Part shown: piece by piece, positions 40,440 through 52,260 of the stretch | Layout: each line of letters starts with the position of its first letter | How positions within the stretch are numbered: position 1 is the stretch's first letter | From: Diphasiastrum complanatum | Taxonomy: Eukaryota; Streptophyta; Lycopodiopsida; Lycopodiales; Lycopodiaceae | DNA: 64,000 bases | Direction of reading: 5' to 3' | Assembly (NCBI GenBank): GCA_029204225.1 | Contig: CM055092.1 | Location: 61,247,279-61,311,278 of the forward strand | Made by a program: the position numbers and the translations under genes | The notes under the pieces: generated by a model | The model's database searches: none | The model's input: the letters and a program-made list of their open reading frames with translations, nothing else | Told to the model about the DNA's origin: nothing

Positions 40440-43400
40440 CTGTAATCATATACAAAAAGAACACATCAACCGTGTGAGATGAAGGTGTCGCGACATTACT
40501 ACATCCATCTAAGTAGAAGCCTCAACTCCAAATAGTCAAGCAACTAACCTTTAATGGCGAAAGAGTGAACACCTCATACTCGAGGACCTTTAACGTCACT
40601 GGAAGCATAGAATTCTTGGACAAGCATAGAAGTTGGCCTACAGTAGCAAAAGCGCCCAAAAAAGAGCTGTTAAAAAACGCTAAAAAGCTTAGATTGACAG
40701 CTACAATTACACGGGAACACAAAATGCCCTCGCTTAAGAGGCGTCAGTCATAATTAATGAATTCTGAAACTTAGAAATCGGCAAATAAAATACACAAGTT
40801 TAAGCCGAGATTAAGAGTACAAGTAATAACCGGATCTGTGGCAATATACAGCCACACTGCCATTCCAATGTTTCTCAGCAATGCCATCCAACAGCGCCAC
40901 ATCTTCTGAACTAACACTTCCTGTCAAAGTTCTTGGTGTTGCATCGTGTACGATAGATTTCTTGCTAACATTGCACCAACCAGCACCTTGGCAATTAAAA
41001 ACACCCAAAACTCCTGTGTGTTTGTTCATGTTCCAGATTTTCAGTAAACTGCAGCATAGCAATGAACCGTCATCTCTTTCCAGGCCACACCAAAGAACAA
41101 GCACAAAGAAAAACATAAACATAAATGATCAGATAATAAGACAATCATGCATTCCGTCAGAAAACTATTTCAACTTATAGTTACAAAACCCTTACCTTTT
41201 CCCATCTCGTGCAGGATCATCAAACAAGCAGTCTACGGTGGGACGTCCGGGAAGCAGTGCCCTCAGAATCGATCCGTCGGGAAGGACTAGCTTTTTTAAC
41301 AGTTCAAAATTATGCTGACCAGGTTTGTCACTACACAACCATGACAATAAGACATACGTTTAAACCTCTATTCTGTGCTCAGCTAGCAACAAACCTCTTA
41401 CTAATTTGCTGCACTCAACAAAAAATATGGTGACTAACTTTTCTCTTATGCACATGAAGTTTGCAGCATTACCTCACGTAAACAGAACATCCTCCTACAG
41501 CACGGGCTGCAGCATGGAATTCCGCAGCTGGATGGAGAGACTGCACGGTATAGAAACAAGAAAAGTACGTAAATAAAAAATTTCTATTCAGATCCAAGAT
41601 GGTGATGATTTATATGGACGAGTACATGGGATACCTCACATGTCACAAGCATGCTTTTGATTAAGCACTTTTCTCTCTATATTGATCTACGAAAATCTAA
41701 CAGTCAGAGGATAAACAAAAGCTTCCTTAAAATTTATTCTCACTTGAAACATGTCCCAGTCAGGCTGCATGAACTCTCCAAGGAAGAGACTGTTGTATGC
41801 CACGGATGCAATATGAACAGTGTGTGATGCTGGATCCCTGGGCCAAAAGTCCTCGGAGGCTCTGACAATCGCAGTTTGATTGGAACTGGACGCAAGCATT
41901 ACAAGGTTGAGAAAACAGATGACCTACGGTTTCCAATCGACTATGGAACTGCAATTGCCTGACTCTGAATGACAAACACTCTTCTGCACAAAATATAGAA
42001 ACAAATGGAAGAAAACATACTTGTAAATGCCGTCCGTGTTCTGGCTCATGCAAGAGATGCAACCATTGTCTGGAAAATTAACCCGAATTGATGCTTCAAG
42101 CGCTTTGTGGTATTGCGTAGTTAACGATACACGGCCACCGAATCCTGCTCCCAAAGTTTCGATGATGTTCTGGACATCAACTTTCACTCCATCGATGCCA
42201 GCAGAGGCAAGGTAGCTGTGAAGCTCGTCGTAAAACTGAAATACTTTTTTGGGATGAACGAGGCCTAACCCTCCAAGCGTGAGACTGTCCAAAGCCATGT
42301 CCGGCTGGTTGTTGAGCACTCCTGGGGAGTGTACAGGATAAGCCAAAATACTTTCATAATGTTCCATTCCAGGCACATCAGGCTTCACACCTCCCCAATA
42401 TCCAGTAAGGGCATGCCATACATAGACATATCTGGCAGCAGAATCATCTTAATGTCAGAAAAAAATCACTATATGACGAAGCTATCCTTGAAATATGAGT
42501 GCGTTAACACACTACTTTCTCAATTTAGAAGAATATCCAAGGATCTGCTTGCTTCAAGTCTGATGTAAAAGCCACACCCACAAAAAACAGACAAGCAGAA
42601 GACATGCCTAACTTTTTGACCTTTTTCTCTTTTTATATCCTCATTAGTGCGGCTGATTGGAGTCAACTCCTCACTCCTCAAAAATCGACTCACTCATTAG
42701 AAGACCGCAAAATTATTCACTTCAAATTTGAATGTGAAATTTCGGGAGAGAGCGAGAGAGGACCTACAGTCCGTGTTACAGCCGCAAATATACATGTATT
42801 CACCACCATAGTAAGGGAACATTTCAGATAACTTAACGATAGGCTTGGCAAGACTAAGATCTCAAATCTCCGAGCTATTCCTCTAGTGGATGCTATCAGT
42901 GCCTTCGTAATTTACCTGTTAAAAGCCTAAATTGTTGTCTCAGAAACATTATAGGCAAACTAACGAGCTCCAAAGAAAAATGTGAACATGTAAATATGAA
43001 AGCAATATGAGGATGTTAGGAACTTACTTTGTCTTAAAATTTGTCTTTATATCTTTGACTATGAATTGGAGTCCCAGTGTCGGATCTTCTTGGTGTTGTC
43101 CATCTACACCATCTTTCTGAAATTTGTGGTTCTCTTTTATAGTAGTCAGTCTACTGGCATATCTGAGTTTCCATTCATAATTTCAGAAAAGGCAAATGTC
43201 TGTGAATGGCCTCGCAGAATACAATATTACAACAAGCTTTCTTAAACCAAATGTATTAATAAAGTGCTAGAAAATCTAGAATTAAACAGCAAAATGGAAA
43301 CAGTAACTAACTGAGTGCCAGCCATTATCGTAGCCTCCATTGGCTGGTGGTCCACAGCAACCGACTGCCATCCATCATCAATAATGAGAAACCTGGGAGG

Positions 43401-46400
43401 TGTGCCTCCATTTGCTAAGCTGCAAATAGCAGAAATTGAAAGTAAGTAGATTCATGTGCCATGGGGTTTTCCAAATAATACGAGTTCATACCCCATCAAG
43501 GAATACATTCACAGCAAACAAAATGCCAACACTTTCTGGTAGCATTCAAATGTGTTCAAACAGTTTTGAACGGTCCAATTTTCAGTCACTTTTTCTGAGG
43601 GACCTAAGGTCCTAAAAAGAGGATCAGCGTATTTTGCACCATCTCTGACAAGTCAGTGATGGTACAGACACCATCCGAAGGTGGTGGTGGGAGCCCCATC
43701 TCTCCTTGCCCTTCCATTGATGGTGGAGGAAAGGGCCCCAGCACTGCCACAGATATGCTGGTTCTAAAAAGGGGCCAAAGGGGGCCCAGTGACTATTAGG
43801 GCACATTTTCATCCCTATTTGCTGCCTTCCCAAAAGTGGTTGTCCAATGCCACATTGGCAATATTTTATGGATCCCAAGCAGTTGATTAAGAGATTTTTA
43901 GCATCGCAAGTAATGGCCTTTGTTAATCACAATCGAATAAATGCTTTTGTGCATTTCACAGGCTCATTGAGCCACTTTTATGAAATATTTAATCTCTCAG
44001 CCCATAAAGTAACACTCAGATGAGTCAAACCCCCAAAAAAACACTTGGAAATAAAGGCCAGCAAAATTTCAAACCAATATTTGAACTTGAAACCAATCAA
44101 AGGAGTTTCAAATTTTGGCATTCAAATGTTTCCAATGTTTGAGTTCTACACCAAAGGATTCATGGCAATGAGACTAAGATATACAAAAAAACCGGTTGTC
44201 TATTCTTGTCAGTAAGTACTATGTGGATATGAAGAGTGCATCTAAAAATCAGGACGGCTGAGTTGCGTTCCAACAACTGAGACTATCAGTTTTGAGGAGT
44301 CAAGGAACCCTAATCTTTTTCTCAGCTTGTTACTGCACCTATAATTCAGAACAGGAAATGATATCACTTAAGGTTTGATGTGTCTCGATGTCAGTCACTC
44401 CAAGCTAAACACATGGGCAAGCAAGTCGTGTTTACCTTTGCAGGCCTTCTGTCACTCCCTCGGAAGTGACGTCTGTATAAAAGGCATCCCATGTGCACCA
44501 GCCAAACCAATCAAGGATACCAGGCATCTGTTTAAATACAATGCTTCATGTTGGCTAAAAACTAGAATGAAGACCATAAGGTAAAACCGAATCGAAGAAG
44601 GGATGTTCCAACAAAAAGGAGATTATTCAGATGATTGTAGTTATTATAACCTTGATGAGGAAATACAGTGAGAGTATAATCTGATTATGGAAATTTCCAA
44701 GTTCAAACTATAAACCTTCTTCTTTTCACGAGTTTGGAAAGTTTGCAGATGGCTCTCAACCGCCCTGTACAACACAAACCAATACACGCTCAGCTAGGCA
44801 AGTGTTAGAATGATAAGCCATGTATATGGTTGCTGATAAATAATTGAAAAAAATCCCGGAACAGCTCCTTTCAAAAAAGCCTTCTTCCTGTACATTCACT
44901 TCTTCGCAGATGTAGGTGGAGTTTTGTGCCTTTCCAGAGTGTTTAAAAATGTTTTACCTTATTCCATGTATTGAAGCTGTGTACATTTCCCTTTTTCACA
45001 GTGAAAGCTTGAAAGCTCCATACAGTTAAGTACATTATTCAGGTAAGCTAATGTTTCAAAAGATTAGTTTCAATATATGCTGAAGCCACTCTAAAAACTA
45101 ACATGCAGATAATCTCTTGAGCAAAGAATTACAAAAAGATGTCAACGGACTTGCGTCATGGATTCTCTACACGCATATCAAACTGATATATAAAAGAGAA
45201 AAGCTTAACTAGTTACTCTCCTACCTGACGGACTCTGTAATAAGTTTGAAGACGTCACTCCCCGTGCTCATATAAACAGAATGCAAACCCTGAGATGTCT
45301 GGACAGCAGGATCACCTATAAAAGAAAGTGCTCATGTGATGACATTTCCAACTTACTTCCATAATATCTGAAGTTCAAATTATAAGTGCTTGAAAATTTT
45401 TCACTTCCCAGGCCTTTATCACTAAGACCATGTACCTTTTACGCTTGTGGATGTGATGACGTTTGCCTAAGAACTAGGAAAATGGCATAACGACACAACT
45501 GAAGCAAACGACATATATTTTTCATCTTCTCATTCAGTTGGTGCCAAGGGTACCATCACCTTTGATGTAGGAATATCAGGTAAATCTCTACAATGAGAGT
45601 GAAACTGAAATAGAGATTTCAAAAGCATACAAATTCTTCATACTTCAGTCTTCAACTATCCAATCCCAACAACGATGTGCTGTGAAAGCATATTACACTT
45701 TCCAATTCATGTCTTTGAGGTAGAAATATCAGTTAACCACCACGATGAGATTGAAACTGAAATAAAATCCTTAACAGCAAACTTCAACTATCCGATTCCA
45801 AGAAGATGTGTTGTGAAAGCATACCACTTTCCAAACAAATCTCCAATTCATTTCTTTCAGTCCCTTGTAGAGAAGCTCTGAAAGGGCCTTCAACTAACGG
45901 TAAAAACACTGTGTACATGGAATGCTGCCCTTCCCCAGTTCCCCAATTTCCACTTCGTGGAGATTTATGCTTGCTTTCTAATAAAAGGAACTGCGTCTCT
46001 GGAGGAACCTCTTTTCCACATGTACCCATTTGCTGGATCATCCACCACAGTTTGAATCTGAAGGAGCACATGAAACGCACTTCCCTGCAAAATAGCCAAG
46101 CAAAAACAGCATCAAATCATGATTTTTCAAACCTTAAGGATGAATATTCCACCACATTGAAGAGGGTTTAGCGAAGCATTTCTTATCCTGATTATTCCTT
46201 CATCACATGAAATTCCCTACCTTAAGTTTAAAATATAGATGATTATAAATGCCTTAGAATTATACCCTATAATGCAAAGTTCATACACGAAACATCGTGT
46301 TAAGCATCAAATTCTGTAGAGCTTTTAGGCTGTACTATACTCTTAATTTCTTATGGCAGCGTCCTAATAAGAACATCCTTTAAGAAGATCGTAAAAAAAA

Positions 46401-46793
46401 AATACTTTCTAAAGAAGAATCCACCAATTTTGAATAATTGCCCATTAAGAAAGGTAAGGATGACATCCAGGATAGAAAAGAAACTAATAAGAGTGTACTC
46501 AAGATAAAGCATTACACTTACATGGATGAGTCAAGACTATTAAGACAACCAGTTGAACTTTCAACCAAAAATGTCGTGTTACTTGTGGACAAGGAAACTC
46601 ACTGTAGCACTCCTATTGGAAACACATGACGACTCTTCATTTCGGTGAATGTGGCCCCAACAAATGCGCCAATCATGATTTCTTTATTTGCGTCCGGTTT
46701 CACAACGACATTCTGCGGAACGTTCGTCAGGATGGCCTTTCCCTGAACTGCAAGGCTTTCATCATGAAGCGAGATTCCTGGTGACACCGTCAT
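40101..46793 (-). CDS. Raffinose synthase / alkaline alpha-galactosidase family protein (GH36, SIP type), 14 exons, 775 aa
   Basis: The GH36 plant family transfers galactose from galactinol to sucrose or hydrolyses raffinose-series sugars, normally in the cytosol. Fourteen exons join with correct phase and GT-AG ends and encode 775 residues, close to the roughly 770 usual for this SIP/RFS2 subgroup. Exons: 46793-46603, 46084-45825, 45315-45225, 44764-44716, 44527-44436, 43419-43312, 43162-43028, 42431-42021, 41885-41744, 41540-41473, 41330-41196, 41048-40831, 40637-40549, 40439-40101. Visible motifs: [40 protein letters not shown] (predicted nucleophile Asp about 394), [11 protein letters not shown] (acid/base Asp about 458), [10 protein letters not shown] and [10 protein letters not shown]. 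The roughly 80-residue insertion of stachyose synthases is absent. No stops or frame breaks were found. An in-frame extension upstream of Met 46793 is possible. Synthase and galactosidase cannot be told apart by eye. Confidence 0.93.
40549..40637 (-). CDS. GH36 gene exon 13
   Basis: [20 protein letters not shown] to FTLSPLK. Acceptor CTGTAG, donor GTTAGT. Confidence 0.94.
40831..41048 (-). CDS. GH36 gene exon 12
   Basis: [25 protein letters not shown], then a C-terminal beta-domain start to YCHRS. Donor GTTATT. Confidence 0.95.
41196..41330 (-). CDS. GH36 gene exon 11
   Basis: [20 protein letters not shown] to [18 protein letters not shown]. Acceptor GTGTAG, donor GTAAGG. Confidence 0.95.
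41473..41540 (-). CDS. GH36 gene exon 10
   Basis: [20 protein letters not shown] then YV. Acceptor GTGCAG, donor GTAATG. Confidence 0.94.
41744..41885 (-). CDS. GH36 gene exon 9 (acid/base)
   Basis: [20 protein letters not shown] then [20 protein letters not shown]. Carries the predicted acid/base Asp. Donor GTGAGA. Confidence 0.96.
42021..42431 (-). CDS. GH36 gene exon 8 (catalytic nucleophile)
   Basis: [67 protein letters not shown] and [12 protein letters not shown]. The Asp of KVD is the predicted nucleophile. Donor GTATGT. Confidence 0.96.
43028..43162 (-). CDS. GH36 gene exon 7
   Basis: [18 protein letters not shown] to [16 protein letters not shown]. Acceptor ACTCAG, donor GTAAGT. 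Confidence 0.93.
43312..43419 (-). CDS. GH36 gene exon 6
   Basis: [20 protein letters not shown] to MAGT, a conserved barrel strand with Asp-Asp-Gly-Trp. Acceptor TTGCAG, donor GTTAGT. Confidence 0.95.
44436..44527 (-). CDS. GH36 gene exon 5
   Basis: [20 protein letters not shown] then [10 protein letters not shown], the signature start of the GH36 barrel. Donor GTAAAC. Confidence 0.95.
44716..44764 (-). CDS. GH36 gene exon 4
   Basis: 49 bases reading [16 protein letters not shown]. Acceptor GTACAG, donor GTTTAT. Confidence 0.93.
45225..45315 (-). CDS. GH36 gene exon 3
   Basis: [20 protein letters not shown] to TESV. Acceptor TTATAG, donor GTAGGA. Confidence 0.93.
45561..45863. repeat. Two-unit repeat (period about 153 bp) spanning the exon 2 / intron 2 boundary
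   Basis: The segment starting TTTGATGTAGGAATATCAGG (45561) recurs diverged at 45714 (TTTGAGGTAGAAATATCAG). Both contain CAACTATCC, GATGTG, TGTGAAAGCAT and CTTTCCAA...TCCAATTCAT. The second unit includes the true donor of exon 2. Confidence 0.7.
45825..46084 (-). CDS. GH36 gene exon 2
   Basis: [45 protein letters not shown], ending ELEICLES plus G. Donor GTATGC. Its 3' end is duplicated in the following intron. Confidence 0.95.
46603..46793 (-). CDS. GH36 gene exon 1
   Basis: [20 protein letters not shown] to HVFPIGVLQ. The Met is chosen because it aligns with the start of family members. The frame stays open upstream to about 47005, so a longer N-terminus is possible. Donor GTGAGT. Confidence 0.9.
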
Positions 46794-48700
46794 CCCGTAT
46801 TTCCTAAGCTCGTAATCTGTTTCACTGAAATTACTTTTAGTTTCTGCTTCAGCACCAGTACTTTGATCCAAATATGTTGTGTCAACTAACAACGCGCAGG
46901 TAGAACACCTCCTTGCTTCGACTACCTTCTCAACACAATAATTTTGTTCAGAATTTTTCTTCTTCTGAGCAGCGCCGCTACCGAGCTCTGAACAAGTGAA
47001 AATGTAAGAAAATTTCGTTGTAGAGCTTCTTACATTGAACATAAAAAGAAAATGAACATTAGTTATACCTGGAAAAGAAATCAGACAAATATCTTGCTTT
47101 GATGTTTTCGAGGAGGGGTTTTCTACTAGACAAAGTGAGTGGAGACTCGAGAGAAAGCCGAAAATTTATGAGGCAAAGAAGAAAAAAGGAGGCTATTCTG
47201 ACAGATGATACGATCTTTCGACAAATTATTACTTGGTATAGCGAGAGCACTATGCTTCCGCTTTGGAAAATCAAAACTAGTGAAAGGACCACCAGAGCCC
47301 CTTAACATAATGTTAGAGGCGCGGCTTCGAACGCCTCTGAATTTTATCTGGATTCTCTTGGAATGGCATGCCACCAAACTCATTTGCGTCTTTGATTTGA
47401 AGACTAAAAATCTAGTGATTGCAAGCAGAGGCCAATGGACGGCTTCTCGTGAACATGTCTGCATGGCCTCAAATAAAGGTTGCAAGTGATAGAATTTTCA
47501 AGTTGCACGCCGTAATACGAAATTTCCAAAACTCGCCCGCCAACATACGAACGTGCTGCCACCTTATCTCAATCTGAAGGAAAAGATTTGATGCGGTAAG
47601 CAACTGAGGAAAAACACATCCAACAAGGAGCCATATGTATTATTATTATATAGGTCTTCCCATACTCACATTGATATATTTTAGACAAACGGCTCCAATA
47701 GGAAGACGCATATATAACTTATAGTAGATATCCGGAAGACGCTGGACTGTCTCTAAATGCCACAACGGGAAATTGGTAGAAAGTCATCTTAGGGAATAGC
47801 TTCGCAGGACCACAATATACCAACCAAATGTATTCGAAGGAAATTGGCTAAAAATTCCTGTCGATTCAAGGTACAAGAATTGGCATGACTATATTCCCAG
47901 GACTCAGTTCGGTGAAGAAGATGATCCAGATGTCCTCGTTTATTTTAATGGCTTGTGAACACAGCTACTAATTCAAGTGTAACACAATAGTAAGCAAAAT
48001 CAAATTTTACGAAGTAACGACGCATTTATAATTTCATTGAATCAAATCATAGCATTGAAGGTCAATTACACGAGTTAACAGAATCAAGCGTTACGATCAA
48101 GCGTATGACCTCATCAAATAAAAGCCGAGGTTCATATCAAATAAAAGCAGAGGTTAGTATATCCAGCTGAAAGAAAACGACTAAAAACAAAAAAATTTGT
48201 GGCAAATAAGTCCATGACTGAGTGGAAAATCTGGAAAACATCTTCCAAGCAATATGAGAACTTAACCAAGAAGCAATGCCGATGGGAAGAAAACTCACAG
48301 GAGGCAAAATGCGCTGGAGAATGAAGCTCAATTTTACTTCCACGAGATCCTCAGCTGCAAAATTAGAGCACGCACTTTACAATGCAAACCCAGGTGACTC
48401 TAGTAACTGAATTCCAGTACTTTCCGAGAATCTAAAGCTGCCCAGGGGTGAAATGTAAACTGATAGTGAGCTGATCTGAAACAATCCAAAGACAAACAGA
48501 GCGTGAAGTGAATCCGATATCCAAGGTACCTCAAAATGGTGCCGATCGATCGACAAAAATGGCGATCCTTCTCCAAAACTGGTATAGTTCAAACATATTT
48601 GTCCCATAAGTAAAACCGAAAACCGGTCACTTAAGAAAGGCCAGCGAGCGCGAAACGGGAGAGAGAGGAGAGAGGAGAGCCGCGGCATCTTTCGAATCCC
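46794..48700 (-). other. 5' region of the GH36 gene
   Basis: It may hold leader exons. An acceptor (TTGTTCAG, ending 47005) opens a frame continuous with Met 46793. A possible upstream exon (about 47485-47233, ending at donor GTAATA) would add a Ser/Arg-rich, transit-peptide-like start in phase. Other short open frames here are not supported. Confidence 0.35.
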
Positions 48701-48734
48701 CCACCGTTGGATCTTTTCTAGATTTTCAGATGAT

Positions 48735-48742
48735 GCCACGTA
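48735..48742. promoter_or_regulatory. ACGT-core element upstream of the GH36 gene
   Basis: GCCACGTA, one of two ACGT-core sites within 60 bases of each other. Confidence 0.4.
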
Positions 48743-48784
48743 TCTTAGACTAGCCATTGATAGCAAAGCTAACTTTACATGAGT

Positions 48785-48794
48785 GCCACGTGGC
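48785..48794. promoter_or_regulatory. Palindromic G-box/ABRE upstream of the GH36 gene
   Basis: GCCACGTGGC is a perfect ten-base palindrome containing the ABRE/G-box core CACGTGGC, bound by bZIP factors in ABA and stress responses. Raffinose-family genes are often stress-induced, which would fit. It lies about 2 kb before the Met codon, so it acts as a promoter only if there is a long 5' leader. Confidence 0.5.
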
Positions 48795-48799
48795 AAATA

Positions 48800-50230
48800 T
48801 CGAAGGTATCACCGCCCTCTCATGGTCGGCCCAGTGGGCAACGTTTTGATAGGTCGACGGCGGGGCAATTAGCGGCCGCTTGCCTAGTTTGACGGTGTGG
48901 ATATATGCTATGCCATGTGGCACTCACTCATTTGTTGGACCCATTTAGTATTATTATTTTTTATTGTTGGGCACTGGAGACCCCCATTGTGTAATGGGCA
49001 CTAGCATTTTCTTTTCCCCAACATGAAATCTTCACAAGCAATGAGCAATTGTGGTGCTTATGTATAAAGGCCCCATTGACGAGTGCAAAAGGCCCGAGGG
49101 AGGCCAAGCGGCCGAGGCTTTCCCCTACGTAATGGATACTTTGTGCATAGACAAATTAAAAAGCATAATATGTGTCCATTTTTTTTTTTTAATTTGATGC
49201 CCATTCCAGCAGCCTGCACATCAGGCGTCAAGGCGTAGGCCTGCCACATGGCAGCATCAGAGTGGGCCTTTAAAGAAAGTCAAACTGCTCATTATGTTTC
49301 ATAATGAGCATGTAGAAATTTTCAAAGTATCCATTACGCAATGGAAAGGGCCGGGCACAGGCCATTCTGCCTGGTTCAGCTTTCCAAAAAATTTAGGCTC
49401 GGCCCCTTCAGGCCTCACCAAAAAAATTTCTGGAAATCCTTAATGGGTAGAATGGCATGTGCCCATTCCATAGTACACATTGCCAAGTCCCAAAAAAAAA
49501 AAAAATTGTTTATGTTTTTGTATTTTTTTAAGAGTTTTTTTTGCATATTTTGTTATACATTTTTTCTTTTTCTTTCCATGTGGACATAATTATGTCAAGG
49601 AAGACTCTCTTGCCCCCGAGCCTTTCGCCTTGCTCAATAGGGCCCTGGGACATGAGCACCACATGCACATTTCACAGAATGTGCATGTGCTACGTGGCAG
49701 CTTGTCATTCGCTATCCACATGCACGTTCGATTAGAATTTCCATGTGCTATGTGTCAAACTCTTTTGTTGGGTATCTACTTGAGAATGGTGACAAGAAGG
49801 CTTAAAAACAATTTTGTTCTAAATTTACATGAACATTCTACTTTTGGAATTGCCTCTAGAATACAAAAAAATACTATAAGCGCTTGGCATTAATAAGTTG
49901 GTTATAGTTTGGCAAAGGCATAAAAGGCAAAGGGCTAAGGCCATATGTATTCATGTTTTTGTCATTCAATAGACCGCTTTAATTTTTGGCCCTACCTCTT
50001 ATAGGGTCTTATGTGACATGTTATGACAAGTTATCATGACCAGTTTTCTCAAAAGAATGTCTTTTGAATGTTTGGACATTACATAAATATGTTATGCTTT
50101 TCTAAGAGTGAATTTGGAGGAAAATCTCCGATGCTCTGGAGACTTTGAGTAATCCTCATAGAACATGCATTTTTTTAAGCTTCTCGCTTTTTTGAAGACT
50201 ATTACTGATAAAAGGGTTTATAGAAAAATT
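48800..50230. other. Intergenic, with a short inverted repeat
   Basis: TACGTAATGGATACTTTG (49132-49149) is inverted at 49324-49341 with one mismatch. Repeated GGCCC/GGCAC-rich blocks lie around it, with T- and A-runs at 49180 and 49490. No gene recognised. Confidence 0.45.
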
Positions 50231-50339
50231 GTTTTATGATATCTATTTTTGAGAAATTATGTAGATACTATTCCTATACTTTGTCGATTTTCCCAAGCAC
50301 TAATAATCTCCTTCATCTCTTATTGGCACGCAATCATAT

Positions 50340-51120
50340 CCAGAGAGTTATTGAATGGCCAATTCTTATTACGGTTCGAGAAATCAAGTCATTCCTGGAT
50401 TTCGTGAAATTCTTTCGTCGACATATACCCTAGTTTGCTAGGATGGCAGTTCCCCTCACTCAAGCTTTGAGAGCCTTTAAAAAACTTAGCCGGAGGACTA
50501 GGAGTCCACTATTGGTGTGGATAGAGGATATGAACAATAGTTTTGAGTTGCTTAAGAAAAGTGTGACAACTGCAATCCTGATCATTGGTGATACTAGGAA
50601 ACCATTTGTGGTTAGAACCAATGCTAGTGATTATGAGATTGGAGTTGTCTTGATGCAGAATGGACATCCTGTTGCTTTTGAAAGCAAGAAACTCAATTCA
50701 GCTCAATCTAGGTATTGTACCTATGAAAAGGAGCTTTTTGCTTTATTCATGCCTTGAAAATTTGGTGACATTATTTGTATGAAGCCAAATTTGATGTTTC
50801 CGTTATTTTTCTGATGCTACAGATTTAAAAGGGAGACAAGCTAGATGGGCTGAGCTAATGCAGGTATTCAACTTTTCAATACGATATTGTAAAGGAAGTC
50901 AAAACACTCTAGCAGATGCTTTGAGTTGTTTACCGGTTATTAATCAGTTAAGCTTTACTGATATACAATCGAGAATATTTCAATCTGTCCACGGACTTTT
51001 TGAGTCTGATCCATTTTTTGGAAAGTATTGGCAACAAGTACTTTTTGGGTCGATTCAGGTAAGCAAGATTCCTCGAATCAGGGAAATATTAAAATGGATT
51101 TTGCTATACGAAATGAGATC
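50340..51120 (+). pseudogene. Gypsy RT end and RNase H
   Basis: Three frames carry the thumb/connection (50236-50433), RNase H start (50443-50757) and RNase H end (50858-51148). The first RNase H acid is changed to Asn (TNAS for the usual TDAS). Confidence 0.75.
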
Positions 51121-51149
51121 TTGTTTCGTAAGGGCAAGGTTTGTGTAGG

Positions 51150-52203
51150 ATAATGACATTGTTAGGGACCAAACCCTGCATGAGTGTCATGATAGTCCAT
51201 GCGCAGGACATTCGGGTATACAAAGAACTCTTGACTTAGTTAGGCGACACTTTTGGTGGCCTAAGATGAAAAGTCCAATAGAGGCTTATGTACTTAAATG
51301 TACTAAGTGTCAATTAAATAAAGCTGAAAGGCTAAAAGCTAGTGGCCTATTGCATATATTGGATATTCCTACTGGAAAGTGGAAAATATTTTTATGGATT
51401 TTGTGGTCGGGCTTCCACATACAAGGAAGGGCCATGATTTTGTTTGGGTCATTGTTGACAGACTTACGAAGTTTGCTCAATTTATCTCAACTAAAACTAA
51501 GGTTAAAGCTTCAGAACTAGCTTAACTTTTTGTTGAGAAACTTTTTCGACTATACGAGCTGCCTTGCCATATTGTCAATGATTGTGACCCAAAATTCATT
51601 GGGAATTTTTGGCAACTAGTGTTTGAAAAGTTGGAAATAACTTTGAGTATGAGTTCTACAGATCAATATCTTGAATCAGACGGTCAAACGAAAAGGACCA
51701 ATCGGATGATGGAGGACATGTTGCGAGCATAAGTGGGCCATCGACAGTCTGATTGGAAAAATTACCTTCCACTGGTGGAATTTGCATATATTAGTGTAAA
51801 ACACTCAACGATCGGATTCGGCCCCATGAAGAACCTAAGGGCGCAAGCCGCAGCTGATTTTCTTGCGGATATGCAAGAAATGTTACAGCTGGCTAAAGAC
51901 AGCATAAGAAGTGCCCAGGACGAGACGAGGCACTGTGCTGATTTGTCTCGGAAGCACAATGAATTCAAGGTCAACGACATGATGTTTTTGAGGGTCCCTA
52001 GTCACTCTAGGGGCTTGAAAACTGGTAAGTGTGCAAAGTTGGCACCTAGTTATTGCAGTCATTTTAAAGTTATCCAAGTGATTAACAAGGTCACATACAA
52101 ACTAGACCTTCCAGCTAATATTGAAATTCATCTTGTTTTTCACGTTAATAAGTTAAAACCCTCATTGGTGGTTGGAGAAACCCTGGCCTTGTGGAAGATC
52201 TAG
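51150..52203 (+). pseudogene. Gypsy integrase and C-terminal domain
   Basis: HECHDSPCAGHSG at 51177 and CTKCQ are the HHCC pieces. The last frame (51733-52203) begins GHRQSDWKNYLPLVEFAY and ends after VFHVNKLKPSL. Confidence 0.75.
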
Positions 52204-52260
52204 TAAAGCTTCTTCGGGATGAGTCCGCGAGTGGACCACTTGAACCAGAGGCGATTGCTA

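Larger units (their letters stand above)
50236..52255 (+). mobile_element. Degenerate Ty3/gypsy pol fragment
   Basis: Pieces in order: end of RT (IKSFLDFVKFFRRHIP), RNase H (PFVVRTNASDYEIGVVLMQN; LADALSCLP), the integrase zinc region (YVLKCTKCQLNKAE) and core remnants, and a C-terminal module (GLKTGKCAKLAPSYCSHFKV; LVFHVNKLKPSL). Many stops and frameshifts, no LTRs. Confidence 0.8.

Noticed and set aside
42027-42215. Plus-strand frames over the GH36 exons (also 40881, 45806, 47205)
   Set aside because: Antisense shadows of the GH36 exons and introns; exon phase and motifs support the minus strand.
48377-48796. 139-codon minus-strand frame next to the G-box
   Set aside because: No family resemblance or splice support. 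It spans the putative promoter.
49341-49893. Overlapping plus-strand frames of 82 and 137 codons
   Set aside because: Rich in Phe/Lys from T and A runs, with no known motif.
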